Origin: Cryobacterium sp. Y11
Lineage (GTDB): Bacteria > Actinomycetota > Actinomycetes > Actinomycetales > Microbacteriaceae
Direction of reading: 5' to 3'
NCBI RefSeq assembly: GCF_002929535.1
Contig: NZ_PJJO01000056.1
Span: 124,001 to 188,000 of the forward strand
Length of the DNA stretch: 64,000 nucleotides
The position numbers and the translations under genes were made by a program. The number at the start of each line of letters is the position of its first letter. Positions within the stretch are counted from its first letter, which is position 1. Shown in pieces: positions 51,760 to 61,271 of this stretch. Under the pieces are notes generated by a model, which ran no database searches, was not told the origin of the DNA, and saw only the letters and a list, made by a program, of their open reading frames with translations.

Positions 51760-51937
51760 ACTCACAGGCTAGACCTACGAACGGGACTCGCGGTTCTCGC
51801 GGTGCGCCTTGCACCAGACTTGAACCGCGTTTAGTGGGCCAGCCGCAGCCGCAGCGGCCGGGTGGTGGCGAGCGAGGTGCACGTCACGGTTCAGCATTCG
51901 TAGCGCTCGCCCGCCAGCCAACACTGAGACCTGCGGA

Positions 51938-52159
51938 TTAGACGCGCGTTTGGTGCATGACCATGCCGTATTCATTGACCGGTTCGAAGGCGTCTCGGTC
52001 CCAGGCTCCGGGGTGCGCGACGGGACAATTGACGACGGTGTCTCGAGACGAGTGATCGATGCTGTGTTCGCGCATCGCGTGACCGCAGATCGGGCACGTC
52101 CGAAAATCGGTCGCTCTGCACTGTTCTGGACCGCGAAGGGTGTTCCTGGCCTGAGTCAT
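51938..52159 (-). CDS. Small zinc-ribbon-like protein
   Basis: 73 residues from ATG 52159 (a start nine codons earlier is possible). CPICGHAMREHSIDHSS and NCPVAHPG supply Cys and His suited to one zinc site, and AFEPVNEYGMVMH follows. I do not recognise a family. It lies between the TDT transporter and dhaM on the same strand. It is supported by its Cys/His pattern rather than by a strong ribosome site. Confidence 0.55.
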   Translation of the reverse strand: MTQARNTLRGPEQCRATDFRTCPICGHAMREHSIDHSSRDTVVNCPVAHPGAWDRDAFEPVNEYGMVMHQTRV

Positions 52160-52223
52160 GCCATTACGATACGCCTGATTGGACAAAAAGGCACGGAACT
52201 GATAGCGAATGCGTTGGCTCGGT

Positions 52224-52916
52224 TTAATCCTCGCCGAATCCGGACTCCAGCAGTGCCGCGAGGGCGTGAATAGCGGGCCCGGCCGCGGGGTCAGTGGAGG
52301 CCAGTTGCACGCTGCTCCCCCGCGCCAGACCGAGCGACATGATGCTGAGTAGGCTGGTCGCGTCCGATCCGTTCACCGTGATTGGCACGTCGAAGGTACT
52401 CGCGAGGGTCACGAATTCCGCCGCCGGGCGGGCATGCAGACCGTCTTTGTTCACCAAGATCACGGTGCGGGAGACCGCTCCAACGCCGACCGAGACTGCA
52501 GGCGGGATGGGTGAGTGCTGCAACGCAGTGCGGGCGGCAGCCTCGACAGCGTCGAGGTCTCCCCCAATCTCCGCGGCGACCGCGGCCGCTACGCCACCCT
52601 CTACAAGGGGAGCATCCACGAATCGCACCCGATCCCGCTCGGCCTCGTCGAGAAAATCGCGTGCCGTTTCCGTGGTCAAAATCGCCGAGCCAAGATCGCA
52701 TAAAATCACCACACCTGCACCACTACTGGCCTCGAATAATGCCGCAGTGATTTTGTCAAAGCTCGTTCCTATGCCGCCGTCGTCCGTGCCTCCGGCAGCG
52801 ACAAGACGCACGGTCGGTGCCATCTGCTGTGCCAGTTCAACCAGGCCAGTAGCGATTTTCGCGCTGTGCGAGACGAAAACCAGCCCGACCCGGTCAGCGG
52901 ATTCCGGCACGGTCAC
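52224..52916 (-). CDS. dhaM: Dihydroxyacetone kinase phosphotransfer subunit DhaM (EIIA-HPr)
   Basis: 230 residues. Residues about 8-130 are the mannose-type EIIA domain with the phospho-histidine in VFVSHSAKIA and LCDLGSAI. Residues about 145-230 are an HPr domain with the phospho-histidine in NKDGLHARPAAEFV and a Ser46-like SLLSIMSLG. The Escherichia coli protein carries a third, EI-like domain that is absent here. It regenerates ADP in DhaL from PEP via the PTS. GTG 52916 overlaps the dhaL stop by GTGA. Confidence 0.9.
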   Translation of the reverse strand: MTVPESADRVGLVFVSHSAKIATGLVELAQQMAPTVRLVAAGGTDDGGIGTSFDKITAALFEASSGAGVVILCDLGSAILTTETARDFLDEAERDRVRFVDAPLVEGGVAAAVAAEIGGDLDAVEAAARTALQHSPIPPAVSVGVGAVSRTVILVNKDGLHARPAAEFVTLASTFDVPITVNGSDATSLLSIMSLGLARGSSVQLASTDPAAGPAIHALAALLESGFGED

Positions 52917-53638
52917 TCGGTTGCCCCGGTCACGTCGGCCACGCTGTCACCCGCGCTGTCGGCCGCGGCCTGCAACAGGAACGATGTCGATTGTGCGCCC
53001 GGATCGCGATGTCCGATGGCACGCTCGCCGAGATAGCTCGCCCGGCCCTTATGCGCCACAAGCGGTTCGGTCTTCTGGGCCCCCTGCGCAGCAGCATCCG
53101 CTGCAGCCGTCAGCACTGCCGCCGCGCTGGCACCCGCCGCATGCGCGGCCACGGCCGCATCCACGGCGGGCGTCCAGGCATCAATCATGGTCTTGTCGCC
53201 CACCGCAGCCTTGCCGCGCAACACAATGCCGTCCCTGGCCGCCGTCAGCAGGGCAACGAGCGCCGCACCGTCGAGGGTGTCCGCCCCGGTGATAGCGCCG
53301 GCCGCCTTGAGAAATGCCGTGCCGTACAGCGGACCGGCGGCACCGCCGACGGTTGAAATGAGCGTCGTGGCCAGCAGCTTGAGAACCGATCCCGGGCTGG
53401 CGTCGGCGGCCAGACCGGCGAGTTTAGGCAGAACTGCTTGAAAACCGCGATCCATGTTTTCACCATGATCACCGTCGCCGATATCGCGGTCCAGCGTGTT
53501 CAGTGCGGCGCGTTCGGTGGCCAGCACCGCAGCACTGGTCTGGATCCACCGCACGGTCCAGGCAGTGTCTACGGTCGGTGCTCCATCGGGCCGGTCAGCG
53601 TTTGTGTGGCCAGTGTCTGTACTTGCATCTGTGCTCAT
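52913..53638 (-). CDS. dhaL: Dihydroxyacetone kinase subunit DhaL
   Basis: 241 residues. The ADP-binding domain has NTLDRDIGDGDHGENMDRGF, whose aspartates bind Mg, and GGAAGPLYGTAFLKAAGA and GDKTMIDAW. It starts with a disordered 30-residue tail. AAGGAG, overlapping the dhaK stop region, precedes ATG 53638. With DhaK it phosphorylates dihydroxyacetone to the glycolytic triose phosphate. Confidence 0.94.
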   Translation of the reverse strand: MSTDASTDTGHTNADRPDGAPTVDTAWTVRWIQTSAAVLATERAALNTLDRDIGDGDHGENMDRGFQAVLPKLAGLAADASPGSVLKLLATTLISTVGGAAGPLYGTAFLKAAGAITGADTLDGAALVALLTAARDGIVLRGKAAVGDKTMIDAWTPAVDAAVAAHAAGASAAAVLTAAADAAAQGAQKTEPLVAHKGRASYLGERAIGHRDPGAQSTSFLLQAAADSAGDSVADVTGATE

Positions 53639-53650
53639 CTGCTTCTCCTT

Positions 53651-54652
53651 CTACCGTCCCCACCGGAGCGCCGCTGTTTGCACAGGGGCATCCCAGAGGG
53701 ATGTCAATTCGTCGTCAAGCTTCAGCACAGAAATGGAGGCTCCGGCCATTTCGAGACTCGTCGTGTAGTTTCCCACGAGGCTGCGGGTCACCTTAATTCC
53801 CTGCTCAGTGAGCACTTCGACTGCACGACGAAATACGATGTACAGCTCAACCAGCGGCGTGCCGCCCATACCGTTGACAAGGAGAAGCACATCGTCACCG
53901 TTTTCAAACGGCAGGTCCTCTAAAATTGGGGCGAGCAACCGATCGACGATGGCGTCGGCCGGCTCGAGCTTGATGCGTTCCCGGCCGGGCTCACCGTGGA
54001 TTCCAATGCCGATCTCAATTTCGTCGTTGGCGAGCACGAAGCTCGGCTCGCTCGCGTGCGGTACCACGCACGGGGTCAACGCGACCCCCATCGTGCGCAC
54101 CCGGGAATTCACCTTCTCTGCCACAGCAGCCACGGCGTCCAGACCATCGCCGCGTTCGGCAGCAGCGCCGGCGATCTTCTCGACCAGCACCGTTCCAGCC
54201 ACACCGCGGCGCCCGGCCGTATAGAGCGAGTCTTTTACAGCGACATCGTCATTGATGACGACTGTACGAACGTCGATGCCTTCAGCGGATGCGAGATCGG
54301 CAGCCGTCTCGAAGTTCAACACGTCGCCGGTATAGTTCTTCACGATGTGCAGCACACCGGCTCCGCCGTCAACGGCCTGCGTAGCGGCCAGGATCGGGTC
54401 TGGTGTCGGCGAGGTGAAGACCGGCCCTGGTACGGCAGCGTCGAGCATTCCGACACCGACGAATCCGCCGTGCAGTGGTTCGTGGCCACTGCCTCCACCA
54501 CTGACGATTCCCACCTTGCCGCGCACCGGTGCATCCGCTCGCACAATGAAAAGGGGATCGTGCGAAACGCGCACAATGTCGGAGTGAGCCACCTCGAACC
54601 CTACGACGGCCTCGTTGACGACGTTCTTCGGATCGTTGATGAGCTTCTTCAT
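53651..54652 (-). CDS. dhaK: Dihydroxyacetone kinase subunit DhaK
   Basis: 333 residues. The N-terminal [20 protein letters not shown] and the hemiaminal-forming histidine in [12 protein letters not shown] bind dihydroxyacetone. ATG 54652 ([15 protein letters not shown]) matches family N-termini; a longer frame adds nine unrelated residues. It is first in the dhaK-dhaL-dhaM operon and 136 bp downstream of trpD, a gap large enough for its own promoter. No DhaR/DhaS/DhaQ regulator is adjacent. Confidence 0.95.
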   Translation of the reverse strand: MKKLINDPKNVVNEAVVGFEVAHSDIVRVSHDPLFIVRADAPVRGKVGIVSGGGSGHEPLHGGFVGVGMLDAAVPGPVFTSPTPDPILAATQAVDGGAGVLHIVKNYTGDVLNFETAADLASAEGIDVRTVVINDDVAVKDSLYTAGRRGVAGTVLVEKIAGAAAERGDGLDAVAAVAEKVNSRVRTMGVALTPCVVPHASEPSFVLANDEIEIGIGIHGEPGRERIKLEPADAIVDRLLAPILEDLPFENGDDVLLLVNGMGGTPLVELYIVFRRAVEVLTEQGIKVTRSLVGNYTTSLEMAGASISVLKLDDELTSLWDAPVQTAALRWGR

Positions 54653-54788
54653 GACCAGCCATTCACTCGGTGATGCCACGGACTTGATTGAGCGCTTCGC
54701 GCCTAACGAATACTCCCACGGTCAACGTAGTCGATGTGGCCAAGCCAGCTGCACCGTGCACAGTCTGCTGCCCCTACTCGTCTCGTGA

Positions 54789-55841
54789 TCAGACCCGGGT
54801 AGCCGCAACCCACGCCAACAGCTTGGCCGTGGCATCACCGGAGTCAATGGCTTCGGCGGCCACGGCCATTTTGGCGCGGAAACGTTCCAGGATAGCGACC
54901 TGCACCTGGGAAGGATCGTTGGCGAGGTCAAATGCGGCCAGACCCGCAGCAGCGTTCAGCAGCACGATGTCCCGAATCGGGCCTCGATCGCCCGCTAGCA
55001 CCGCGTGCACGACGTCGGCGTTGTGACGCGGTGAGCCGCCAACCAGGTCGCTCATTTGGGCCCGCTTAATACCGAGGTCACGCGGATCAATATCGTGCTC
55101 CGTTACCAGACCGCGCGACACCTCCCACACGTGACTATGGCCGGTCGTGGTCAGTTCATCCAGGCCGTCATCGCCGCGAAAAACGAGGGCCGTCGCCCCT
55201 CGGGTCTGAAACACGCCCACAAAAAGCGGAACTCGATCCAGGCTTGCCACACCGACAGCGGATGCCTCCGGCCGAGCCGGATTACACAGCGGGCCGAGAT
55301 AGTTAAAAACGGTGGGAATGCCCAGCTCGCTCCGGGTAAGGGCCGCGTGCCGAAAGCCCGGGTGAAAAGCCGCAGCAAAGGCAAACGTAATTCCGGTTTC
55401 CTCGAACACCTGAGCGACCTTGGCGGCGTCGCGTGAGAGGTCAATGCCCAATTCACCCAGCACGTCCGACGATCCAGACGCTGAGCTCGCCGCACGGTTG
55501 CCGTGCTTGACCACCGGTACTCCGGCGGCAGCACAGACAATCGACGCCATGGTTGAAATGTTCACGGTGCCGAATTTGTCGCCGCCGGTGCCCACAATGT
55601 CCAAGGCCATGGGATTTACCGGCAATGCAATCGCGTGATCGAGTACAGCATCACGGAAACCGACGATCTCATCGACGGTCTCCCCCTTTGCTCGCAGAGC
55701 AACCAGAAAGGCCCCCAGCTGGGACGGGCTTGCCTGACCGAGCATGATTTGTTCCATGCTCCAGGCGGCGTCCGCCACGCTCAGGTCTCTCCCCTCAAGG
55801 AGGGAATTCAATACGTTGGGCCAAGACTGCGATTCAAGCAT
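54789..55841 (-). CDS. trpD: Anthranilate phosphoribosyltransferase TrpD
   Basis: 350 residues catalysing the second committed step to tryptophan. LDIVGTGGDKFGTVNIST holds the PRPP-binding GTGGD motif, then KHGNRAASSASGSSDVLGELG and HPGFRHAALTRSELGIPTVFNYLGPL. Other trp genes are not adjacent; in many Actinobacteria this trpD sits next to ctaE, as here. TAAGAT ends 7 nt before ATG 55841, suggesting leaderless expression. Confidence 0.94.
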   Translation of the reverse strand: MLESQSWPNVLNSLLEGRDLSVADAAWSMEQIMLGQASPSQLGAFLVALRAKGETVDEIVGFRDAVLDHAIALPVNPMALDIVGTGGDKFGTVNISTMASIVCAAAGVPVVKHGNRAASSASGSSDVLGELGIDLSRDAAKVAQVFEETGITFAFAAAFHPGFRHAALTRSELGIPTVFNYLGPLCNPARPEASAVGVASLDRVPLFVGVFQTRGATALVFRGDDGLDELTTTGHSHVWEVSRGLVTEHDIDPRDLGIKRAQMSDLVGGSPRHNADVVHAVLAGDRGPIRDIVLLNAAAGLAAFDLANDPSQVQVAILERFRAKMAVAAEAIDSGDATAKLLAWVAATRV

Positions 55842-55972
55842 GATCCCGATCTTAGAAGAACGAGCCCGACTCGCCCGAATACACGGCTCTACGACCAGAG
55901 AAAAGAATCACTCTACCGGGCATAAAAGGGCACTTGCACGCCTGATTGAGAAAAACCTGTGGGAATATCGGT

Positions 55973-55984
55973 CATAATAGATGA
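55973..55984 (+). promoter_or_regulatory. -10 element of the ctaE-qcrCAB operon
   Basis: CATAAT (55973-55978) ends 6 nt before GTG 55985, so the mRNA probably begins at the start codon. The best -35-like TTGAGA lies 21 nt upstream, too far for a standard promoter. An ATG at 55981 is in another frame. Confidence 0.5.
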
Positions 55985-56614
55985 GTGACCAGCACCTCAA
56001 TTACTCAGACGGCGAGTGCGCCCGCTGTGAACCGGCCTAACAGCGTGGCTGTGGGCACCATTGTGTGGTTGGGCAGCGAAGTGATGTTCTTCGCGGGGTT
56101 GTTCGCCATCTACTTCACGCTTCGTTCAACCTCCCCCGAGTTATGGCTTTTCGAGGCGGACAAGCACAATTTCACCTTTGCGTTGATCAACACGCTCGTG
56201 TTGGTGTCATCGTCGGTGACATGTCAGTTCGGGGTGTTTGCGGCCGAGCGATTACAGGCTCGTTCGACCGGCTGGAAGCCGAGCCAGTGGGGCATGATCG
56301 AGTGGTTCTTCCTGACCTACGCCCTTGGCGCGATCTTCGTCACCGGCCAGGTGTTCGAGTACGCCACTTTGGTGTCCGAGGGAATCTCGCTCTCCTCCAA
56401 TGCCTACGGTTCAGCGTTCTACATCACGACTGGCTTCCACGGTATTCACGTCACGGCCGGATTGATCGCGTTCCTTCTTATCATTGGTCGTGGTTTCGCG
56501 GTCAAAAACTTTGGCCATAAAGAGGCCACCAGTGCCATTGTGGTTTCGTACTACTGGCACTTCGTCGACGTTGTCTGGATCGGGCTCTTCCTGGTCGTCT
56601 ACGTTCTTAAATAG
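55985..56614 (+). CDS. ctaE: Cytochrome c oxidase subunit III (CtaE)
   Basis: 209 residues with five to six helices: [74 protein letters not shown] and [19 protein letters not shown]. The GFHGIHVT and [10 protein letters not shown] motifs are hallmark subunit III. It heads the operon with qcrC, qcrA and qcrB, a layout typical of the actinobacterial bcc-aa3 supercomplex. Confidence 0.95.
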   Translation: MTSTSITQTASAPAVNRPNSVAVGTIVWLGSEVMFFAGLFAIYFTLRSTSPELWLFEADKHNFTFALINTLVLVSSSVTCQFGVFAAERLQARSTGWKPSQWGMIEWFFLTYALGAIFVTGQVFEYATLVSEGISLSSNAYGSAFYITTGFHGIHVTAGLIAFLLIIGRGFAVKNFGHKEATSAIVVSYYWHFVDVVWIGLFLVVYVLK

Positions 56615-56651
56615 AAGTTTTAACTGAGAATCGGGAGCGGACCACTTCAGC

Positions 56652-57464
56652 ATGACCACGATCAAAACACACCAAGCTCGTCAAACACGCAAAAGCGGAC
56701 GTCGCCATCCACTTGCCAGTGTCGCCCTTATCGCCATTGGCTTGCTGTTCACCGGAGGCGCGTACGCGGCCTTCAGCACCAGCACCGCCGTTGCCACAAC
56801 GGATGCGTCCTCCCAGCAAACCATCGCTGAGGGCGAAAAACTCTTCGCAGCGAACTGCGCCACCTGCCACGGGCTGAGTGCTCAGGGTTCTGCTGAGGGT
56901 CCCAGCCTGATCGGAGTTGGCGCAGCGTCGGTCGACTTCCAAGTTGGCACGGGCCGCATGCCTATGCAGATGCAGGGTCCGCAAGCCCAAAAGAAGCCCG
57001 TGCAGTTCACCGCAGAGCAGATCGCAGCACTCGCTGCATACGTTGCTTCGCTCGCCCCTGGACCTGCCATTCCAGCGGCCGAACTACTCGATGCTGCTGG
57101 CGATGCTGCGGTCGGTGCCGAGCTGTTCCGCATCAACTGCGCCATGTGCCACAACGTCGTTGGCGCCGGTGGAGCCCTGACCGAGGGCAAATTCGCTCCC
57201 GCGATCGAGAACGTGTCGGCTCAGCACATCTACGAGGCCATGGTCACCGGCCCGCAGAACATGCCGGTCTTCAACGACATGAACATCTCCCCCGAGAACA
57301 AGCGCGACATCATCACGTACCTCAAGTACGTGGAGAACAACCCGTCCCCGGGTGGACTTGCACTTGGCTCGATCGGTCCGGTTGCCGAGGGACTCTTTAT
57401 CTGGATCTTCGGTTTGGGGGCCATCGTGGCCCTAACCGTGTGGATCACCGCAAAATCAAATTAG
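56652..57464 (+). CDS. qcrC: Dihaem cytochrome c subunit QcrC
   Basis: 270 residues. An N-terminal helix (about 22-40) and a C-terminal helix (about 245-266) anchor two cytochrome c domains with haem sites CATCH (69-73) and CAMCH (163-167). It replaces soluble cytochrome c by linking the bc complex directly to the oxidase. It starts 37 bp after ctaE. Methionine-rich MPMQMQG between the haem sites may supply axial ligands. Confidence 0.95.
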   Translation: MTTIKTHQARQTRKSGRRHPLASVALIAIGLLFTGGAYAAFSTSTAVATTDASSQQTIAEGEKLFAANCATCHGLSAQGSAEGPSLIGVGAASVDFQVGTGRMPMQMQGPQAQKKPVQFTAEQIAALAAYVASLAPGPAIPAAELLDAAGDAAVGAELFRINCAMCHNVVGAGGALTEGKFAPAIENVSAQHIYEAMVTGPQNMPVFNDMNISPENKRDIITYLKYVENNPSPGGLALGSIGPVAEGLFIWIFGLGAIVALTVWITAKSN

Positions 57465-57588
57465 TACCGTCGAATGAACTACAGCCCCACTAACCACCGG
57501 CATTCGGGTTTGACCCGGCGCAGAGTAACGACTTCGCGCTGGGCAGTAAGCCAGCGCCGAGTATTAACACAGCCTATAAAGGAGAACA

Positions 57589-58662
57589 ATGGCCAAGGAC
57601 GATAACGGCGCGGAGGACGTAACCGCCGCCGACTCGCCTGGCGACGAGCTCGCTCCAGTCGCCGCAAGCACTGCCGTCGTCGCACGGGATTCGCTGGGCA
57701 ACCCAGGTCTTCCGCCGCACCGTCCGCGCGCCACCGACCTTGATCACAAGGAAGAACGCAAGGCGGAGCGCACCGTTTACACGTTGTTCTACGTTTCTAT
57801 CGTGGGTAGTGTTTTCGCCATCGCCGCCTACATGGCCTTCCCCATCGTTCCCGAAGATCCAAGTTCCGTTCGCCTGAACAACCTGTTCATCGGCCTCGGA
57901 CTCTCCCTCGCGTTGCTCGCCATCGGCATTGGCGCTGTGCATTGGGGCAAGGCACTCATGAGTGATCACGAGGGTATCGACGAACGCCACCCCGTGCGTG
58001 GCACAGAGCCCGTTCGCGCCCGCGCCGTTGAGATCTTTCAGCAGGCCAATGACGAATCCGGCTTCGGTCGTCGTACACTTATTAGGAACAGCCTGATCGG
58101 CGCTTTGGTCGTCTTCCCGCTTCCCGCCGTCGTTCTGTTTCGTGGACTCGGCCCGATGGACCAGGACCCGGTCGAACTGCTCAAGGAGACCATGTGGAAG
58201 AAGGGCGTTCGTCTGACCATGGATCCGAGCGGAACCCCGATCAAGGCAGCGGATGTCACGCTCGGCTCGTCCTTCCACGTCATCCCGGAAGGTTTGTCCG
58301 AAATGGGTCACGGTCGTCTGGAAGAGAAGGCCAAAGCCGCCGTGCTGCTCATCCGGCTGGATCCAAAAGATCTCGTCGAAGAAGAAGCCCGCAAGACCTG
58401 GTCGTACGACGGCATCGTGGCATACTCCAAGATCTGCACCCACGTTGGATGCCCGGTTGCACTGTATGAGCAGCACACGCATCACCTGCTGTGCCCGTGC
58501 CATCAGTCTCAGTTTGATGTGGAGGACCACTGCAAGGTCATCTTCGGGCCAGCCAAGCGTGCCCTACCCCAGCTTCCGATCGCCGTGGACGCTGAAGGTT
58601 ATCTCATCGCACAGAGCGATTTCAATGAACCAGTCGGCCCGAGTTTCTGGGAGCGAGCATGA
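57589..58662 (+). CDS. qcrA: Rieske iron-sulfur subunit QcrA
   Basis: 357 residues. Three N-proximal helices (VYTLFYVSIVGSVFAIAAYM, LFIGLGLSLALLAIGIGAV and SLIGALVVFPLPAVVLF) precede a Rieske domain with cluster motifs CTHVGC and CPCHQSQF. The three-helix form is specific to Actinobacteria. AAAGGAGAA precedes ATG 57589. The 124-bp gap from qcrC is long for this operon. It overlaps qcrB by ATGA. Confidence 0.95.
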   Translation: MAKDDNGAEDVTAADSPGDELAPVAASTAVVARDSLGNPGLPPHRPRATDLDHKEERKAERTVYTLFYVSIVGSVFAIAAYMAFPIVPEDPSSVRLNNLFIGLGLSLALLAIGIGAVHWGKALMSDHEGIDERHPVRGTEPVRARAVEIFQQANDESGFGRRTLIRNSLIGALVVFPLPAVVLFRGLGPMDQDPVELLKETMWKKGVRLTMDPSGTPIKAADVTLGSSFHVIPEGLSEMGHGRLEEKAKAAVLLIRLDPKDLVEEEARKTWSYDGIVAYSKICTHVGCPVALYEQHTHHLLCPCHQSQFDVEDHCKVIFGPAKRALPQLPIAVDAEGYLIAQSDFNEPVGPSFWERA

Positions 58663-60335
58663 CAACCACAAGTACCCGAGCACCCTCCAACGGTCAAACC
58701 GTCGAGACGAAGAAGACCGGTGGCTTCACGGCCGCGGCCGCCAACTACATTGACGAGCGCACGAGTATCTCGGGTGCGGTCAAAGAACTTGGCCGCAAAA
58801 TTTTTCCCGACCATTGGTCGTTCCTGTTAGGTGAGGTGGCGCTGTACAGCTTCGTCATCATCTTGCTGTCCGGATCATTCCTGACCTTCTTCTTCCAGGC
58901 ATCGATGGCAGAAGTCGTCTACGAAGGCTCCTACCCTCCGCTCAAGGGAATACCGATGTCAGCGGCCATGTCGTCGACGATGGACATTTCCTTTGATATT
59001 CGGGGCGGGTTGCTTATGCGCCAGGTGCACCACTGGGCAGCACTGCTGTTCGTGGCCGCCATTGGGCTGCACATGCTTCGCATCTACTTCACCGGTGCGT
59101 TCCGCAAGCCGCGCGAGCTCAACTGGGTGATCGGCTTTATCCTCTTCATCCTCGCGATGGCCGAAGGCTTCACCGGTTACTCTCTGCCCGACGACCTGCT
59201 CTCCGGTAACGGCCTACGCATTATCGATGGAATGCTTAAGGGTATTCCGGTCATCGGAACCTGGACCTCATTCCTACTCTTCGGCGGCGAGTTCCCCGGT
59301 ACCGACATCGTTGGACGCTTGTATTCGCTGCACATTTTGCTATTGCCTGCCATCATCGTCGCGTTGATCGCCATGCACCTCTTGTTCGTCGTTGTACACA
59401 AGCACACCCAGTACCCGTCGGCTGGCCATACCAACCAGAACGTTGTTGGTTACCCGGTCCTCCCCGTCTACGCCGCCAAGGCCGGTGGGTTCTTCTTCAT
59501 CGTGTTCGGTGTTGTCATGCTGATCGCCTCGTTGTTCACGATCAACCCAATCTGGAACTACGGACCATACGACCCATCACCGGTGTCTGCTGGTACCCAG
59601 CCGGACTGGTACATCGGCTTTGCCGACGGCGCCTTGAGACTGATCCCGCCGGGGTGGGAGTTCGTGTGGCTGAACCACACGTACTCCCTCAACATCCTCG
59701 TGGTCCTTGCGGTAGTTGGACTGTTCATTGTGCTCGTCATGGTCTATCCGTTTATTGAAGCGTGGATCACCGGAGATAAGCGTGAGCACCACCTGCTGGA
59801 TCGCCCGCGTAACGCTCCGACCCGCACCGCGATCGGGGCCGCCGGCGTCACGTTCTATGCCTCTCTCTGGGCGGCTGCGTCGTCGGACATCATCGCGACG
59901 CACTTCCACGTCACTATGGAGGGGGTCATTCACACCATCCAGGCCACGACGATACTCGCCCCGTTCCTGGCCTTCTTCATCGCCAAGCGGGTCTGCCTCG
60001 CCCTGCAGAAGAAGGACCGCGAGATCGTGCTGCACGGCTACGAGTCCGGCCGAATCGTTCGCATGCCCGGTGGTGAATTCATCGAAGTACACCAGCCCGT
60101 CGACGAGTACGAGCGTTGGAAGTTGGTTAGCTACAACGACTTCAAGCCGCTCATGCTGCGTCCAAATGCGCAGGGCAAGATCGGTGCGGCAGAGAAGATT
60201 CGAGCCGGACTGACCCGTTGGTTCTTCGAAGATCGGATCGCTCCGGTCACGCAGACCGAGCTCGATCACGCACACGGCGATCATCCTGCTGCGATCACCG
60301 ACAGCGATCGTCCGTCGGAGATCACAGATAAGTAG
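58659..60335 (+). CDS. qcrB: Cytochrome b subunit QcrB
   Basis: 558-residue menaquinol:cytochrome c reductase core. Haem-ligand histidines lie in MRQVHHWAALLFVAAIGLHMLRIY and LYSLHILLLPAIIVALIAMHL, the Qo-site PEWY-like stretch appears as PDWYIGF, and about eight to nine helices are present. The C-terminal 130 residues form the cytoplasmic extension typical of Actinobacteria. It is translationally coupled to qcrA. Confidence 0.96.
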   Translation: MTTTSTRAPSNGQTVETKKTGGFTAAAANYIDERTSISGAVKELGRKIFPDHWSFLLGEVALYSFVIILLSGSFLTFFFQASMAEVVYEGSYPPLKGIPMSAAMSSTMDISFDIRGGLLMRQVHHWAALLFVAAIGLHMLRIYFTGAFRKPRELNWVIGFILFILAMAEGFTGYSLPDDLLSGNGLRIIDGMLKGIPVIGTWTSFLLFGGEFPGTDIVGRLYSLHILLLPAIIVALIAMHLLFVVVHKHTQYPSAGHTNQNVVGYPVLPVYAAKAGGFFFIVFGVVMLIASLFTINPIWNYGPYDPSPVSAGTQPDWYIGFADGALRLIPPGWEFVWLNHTYSLNILVVLAVVGLFIVLVMVYPFIEAWITGDKREHHLLDRPRNAPTRTAIGAAGVTFYASLWAAASSDIIATHFHVTMEGVIHTIQATTILAPFLAFFIAKRVCLALQKKDREIVLHGYESGRIVRMPGGEFIEVHQPVDEYERWKLVSYNDFKPLMLRPNAQGKIGAAEKIRAGLTRWFFEDRIAPVTQTELDHAHGDHPAAITDSDRPSEITDK

Positions 60336-60369
60336 CAGTCTTTCTATAGCACGCACAGATCGGGCATCG

Positions 60370-61221
60370 ATGTCACTCCAGACGTTATCGGAGTGGCTTC
60401 GGTGCCCGAACTGTTTTCTCCCCCTGACTCACACCGCAGAGCTGCGGCTGGGTTGTCGCACGGGGCACTCCTTCGACGTCAACAAACGGGGTTTCATCAA
60501 CCTGCTAACTGGGTCATCAAAATTCATCGGCGACAGCGTTACTATGCTTGACGCTCGTGCTCGCTTTCTGGCCGCCGGTTGGTATGAGCCGCTTCAAAGC
60601 GCGATCCAGGCTTGTATCGCCGAGGAGCACCCCAACCGCATCCTCGACGTCGGGTGCGGAACCGGTTACTACCTGAGCGCCGCTCTACCGCCCGGCGATG
60701 AAGCTCGAGCGCTCGGCATGGACATCTCCCCCACTGCCGTAAGCCGCACCATCCGCTCACACGACCGAGTTGATGGCCTGGTAGCGGATGTTTGGTCCCC
60801 GCTACCCTTGAAGGGTGCAGCCGCGGACGTCATCTTGAACGTTTTCGCACCCCGCAACGCCGCGGAGTTCCACCGCGTTCTGCGTCCCGGAGGGCTGCTG
60901 CTCGTCGTTATACCTCGGCCCAGCCATCTGCGCGAGCTCCGTCAGGCTGGCCTGGCCGTGCAGATGCAAGCAGACAAGGCCGCGCACCTCCGGTCCAGTC
61001 TGACTTCCTGGTTCGCCCAGGAGAGCCACCAACAGCTCGATCGAACCGTGCACCTCCCGGCCTCCGAGATTGCGTCGCTCATCGGAATGGGCCCCTCATC
61101 GCACCACAGGGCTGCGTCGAGCATTGTGCTCGACCCAGCCCTGATGCAGGACGTTACGATCGACTTTGACATCTTCGGGTTCCGGCGCCGCGAGACGGCG
61201 TCATGCATCACGGAGGCGTGA
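60370..61221 (+). CDS. rlmA: 23S rRNA (guanine-N1)-methyltransferase RlmA-type
   Basis: 283 residues. A zinc module at the N-terminus (LRCPNCFLPL and LGCRTGHSFD: C-x2-C ... C-x3-H) is followed by RGFINLL and the SAM-binding ILDVGCGTGYYLSA. This architecture matches RlmA(I)/RlmA(II)-TlrB enzymes methylating G745 or G748; Gram-positive members usually act on G748 and can affect tylosin sensitivity. It lies 34 bp after qcrB and ends at a strong terminator. Confidence 0.82.
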   Translation: MSLQTLSEWLRCPNCFLPLTHTAELRLGCRTGHSFDVNKRGFINLLTGSSKFIGDSVTMLDARARFLAAGWYEPLQSAIQACIAEEHPNRILDVGCGTGYYLSAALPPGDEARALGMDISPTAVSRTIRSHDRVDGLVADVWSPLPLKGAAADVILNVFAPRNAAEFHRVLRPGGLLLVVIPRPSHLRELRQAGLAVQMQADKAAHLRSSLTSWFAQESHQQLDRTVHLPASEIASLIGMGPSSHHRAASSIVLDPALMQDVTIDFDIFGFRRRETASCITEA

Positions 61222-61271
61222 CCGCTAGTCCCGGTTCATGCGCGGCCCTTGGCAGCTCCACAACGCCCTTT

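Noticed and set aside
51775..51975. 66-codon minus-strand frame between the TDT gene and the small zinc-ribbon gene
   Set aside because: It overlaps the better-supported zinc-ribbon gene in another frame and has no ribosome site; its ending (VQVWCKAHRENRE) looks protein-like, so a short peptide starting inside cannot be fully excluded.
57574..58530. 318-codon minus-strand frame opposite qcrA
   Set aside because: Antisense of a clear Rieske gene; no motif, no ribosome site.
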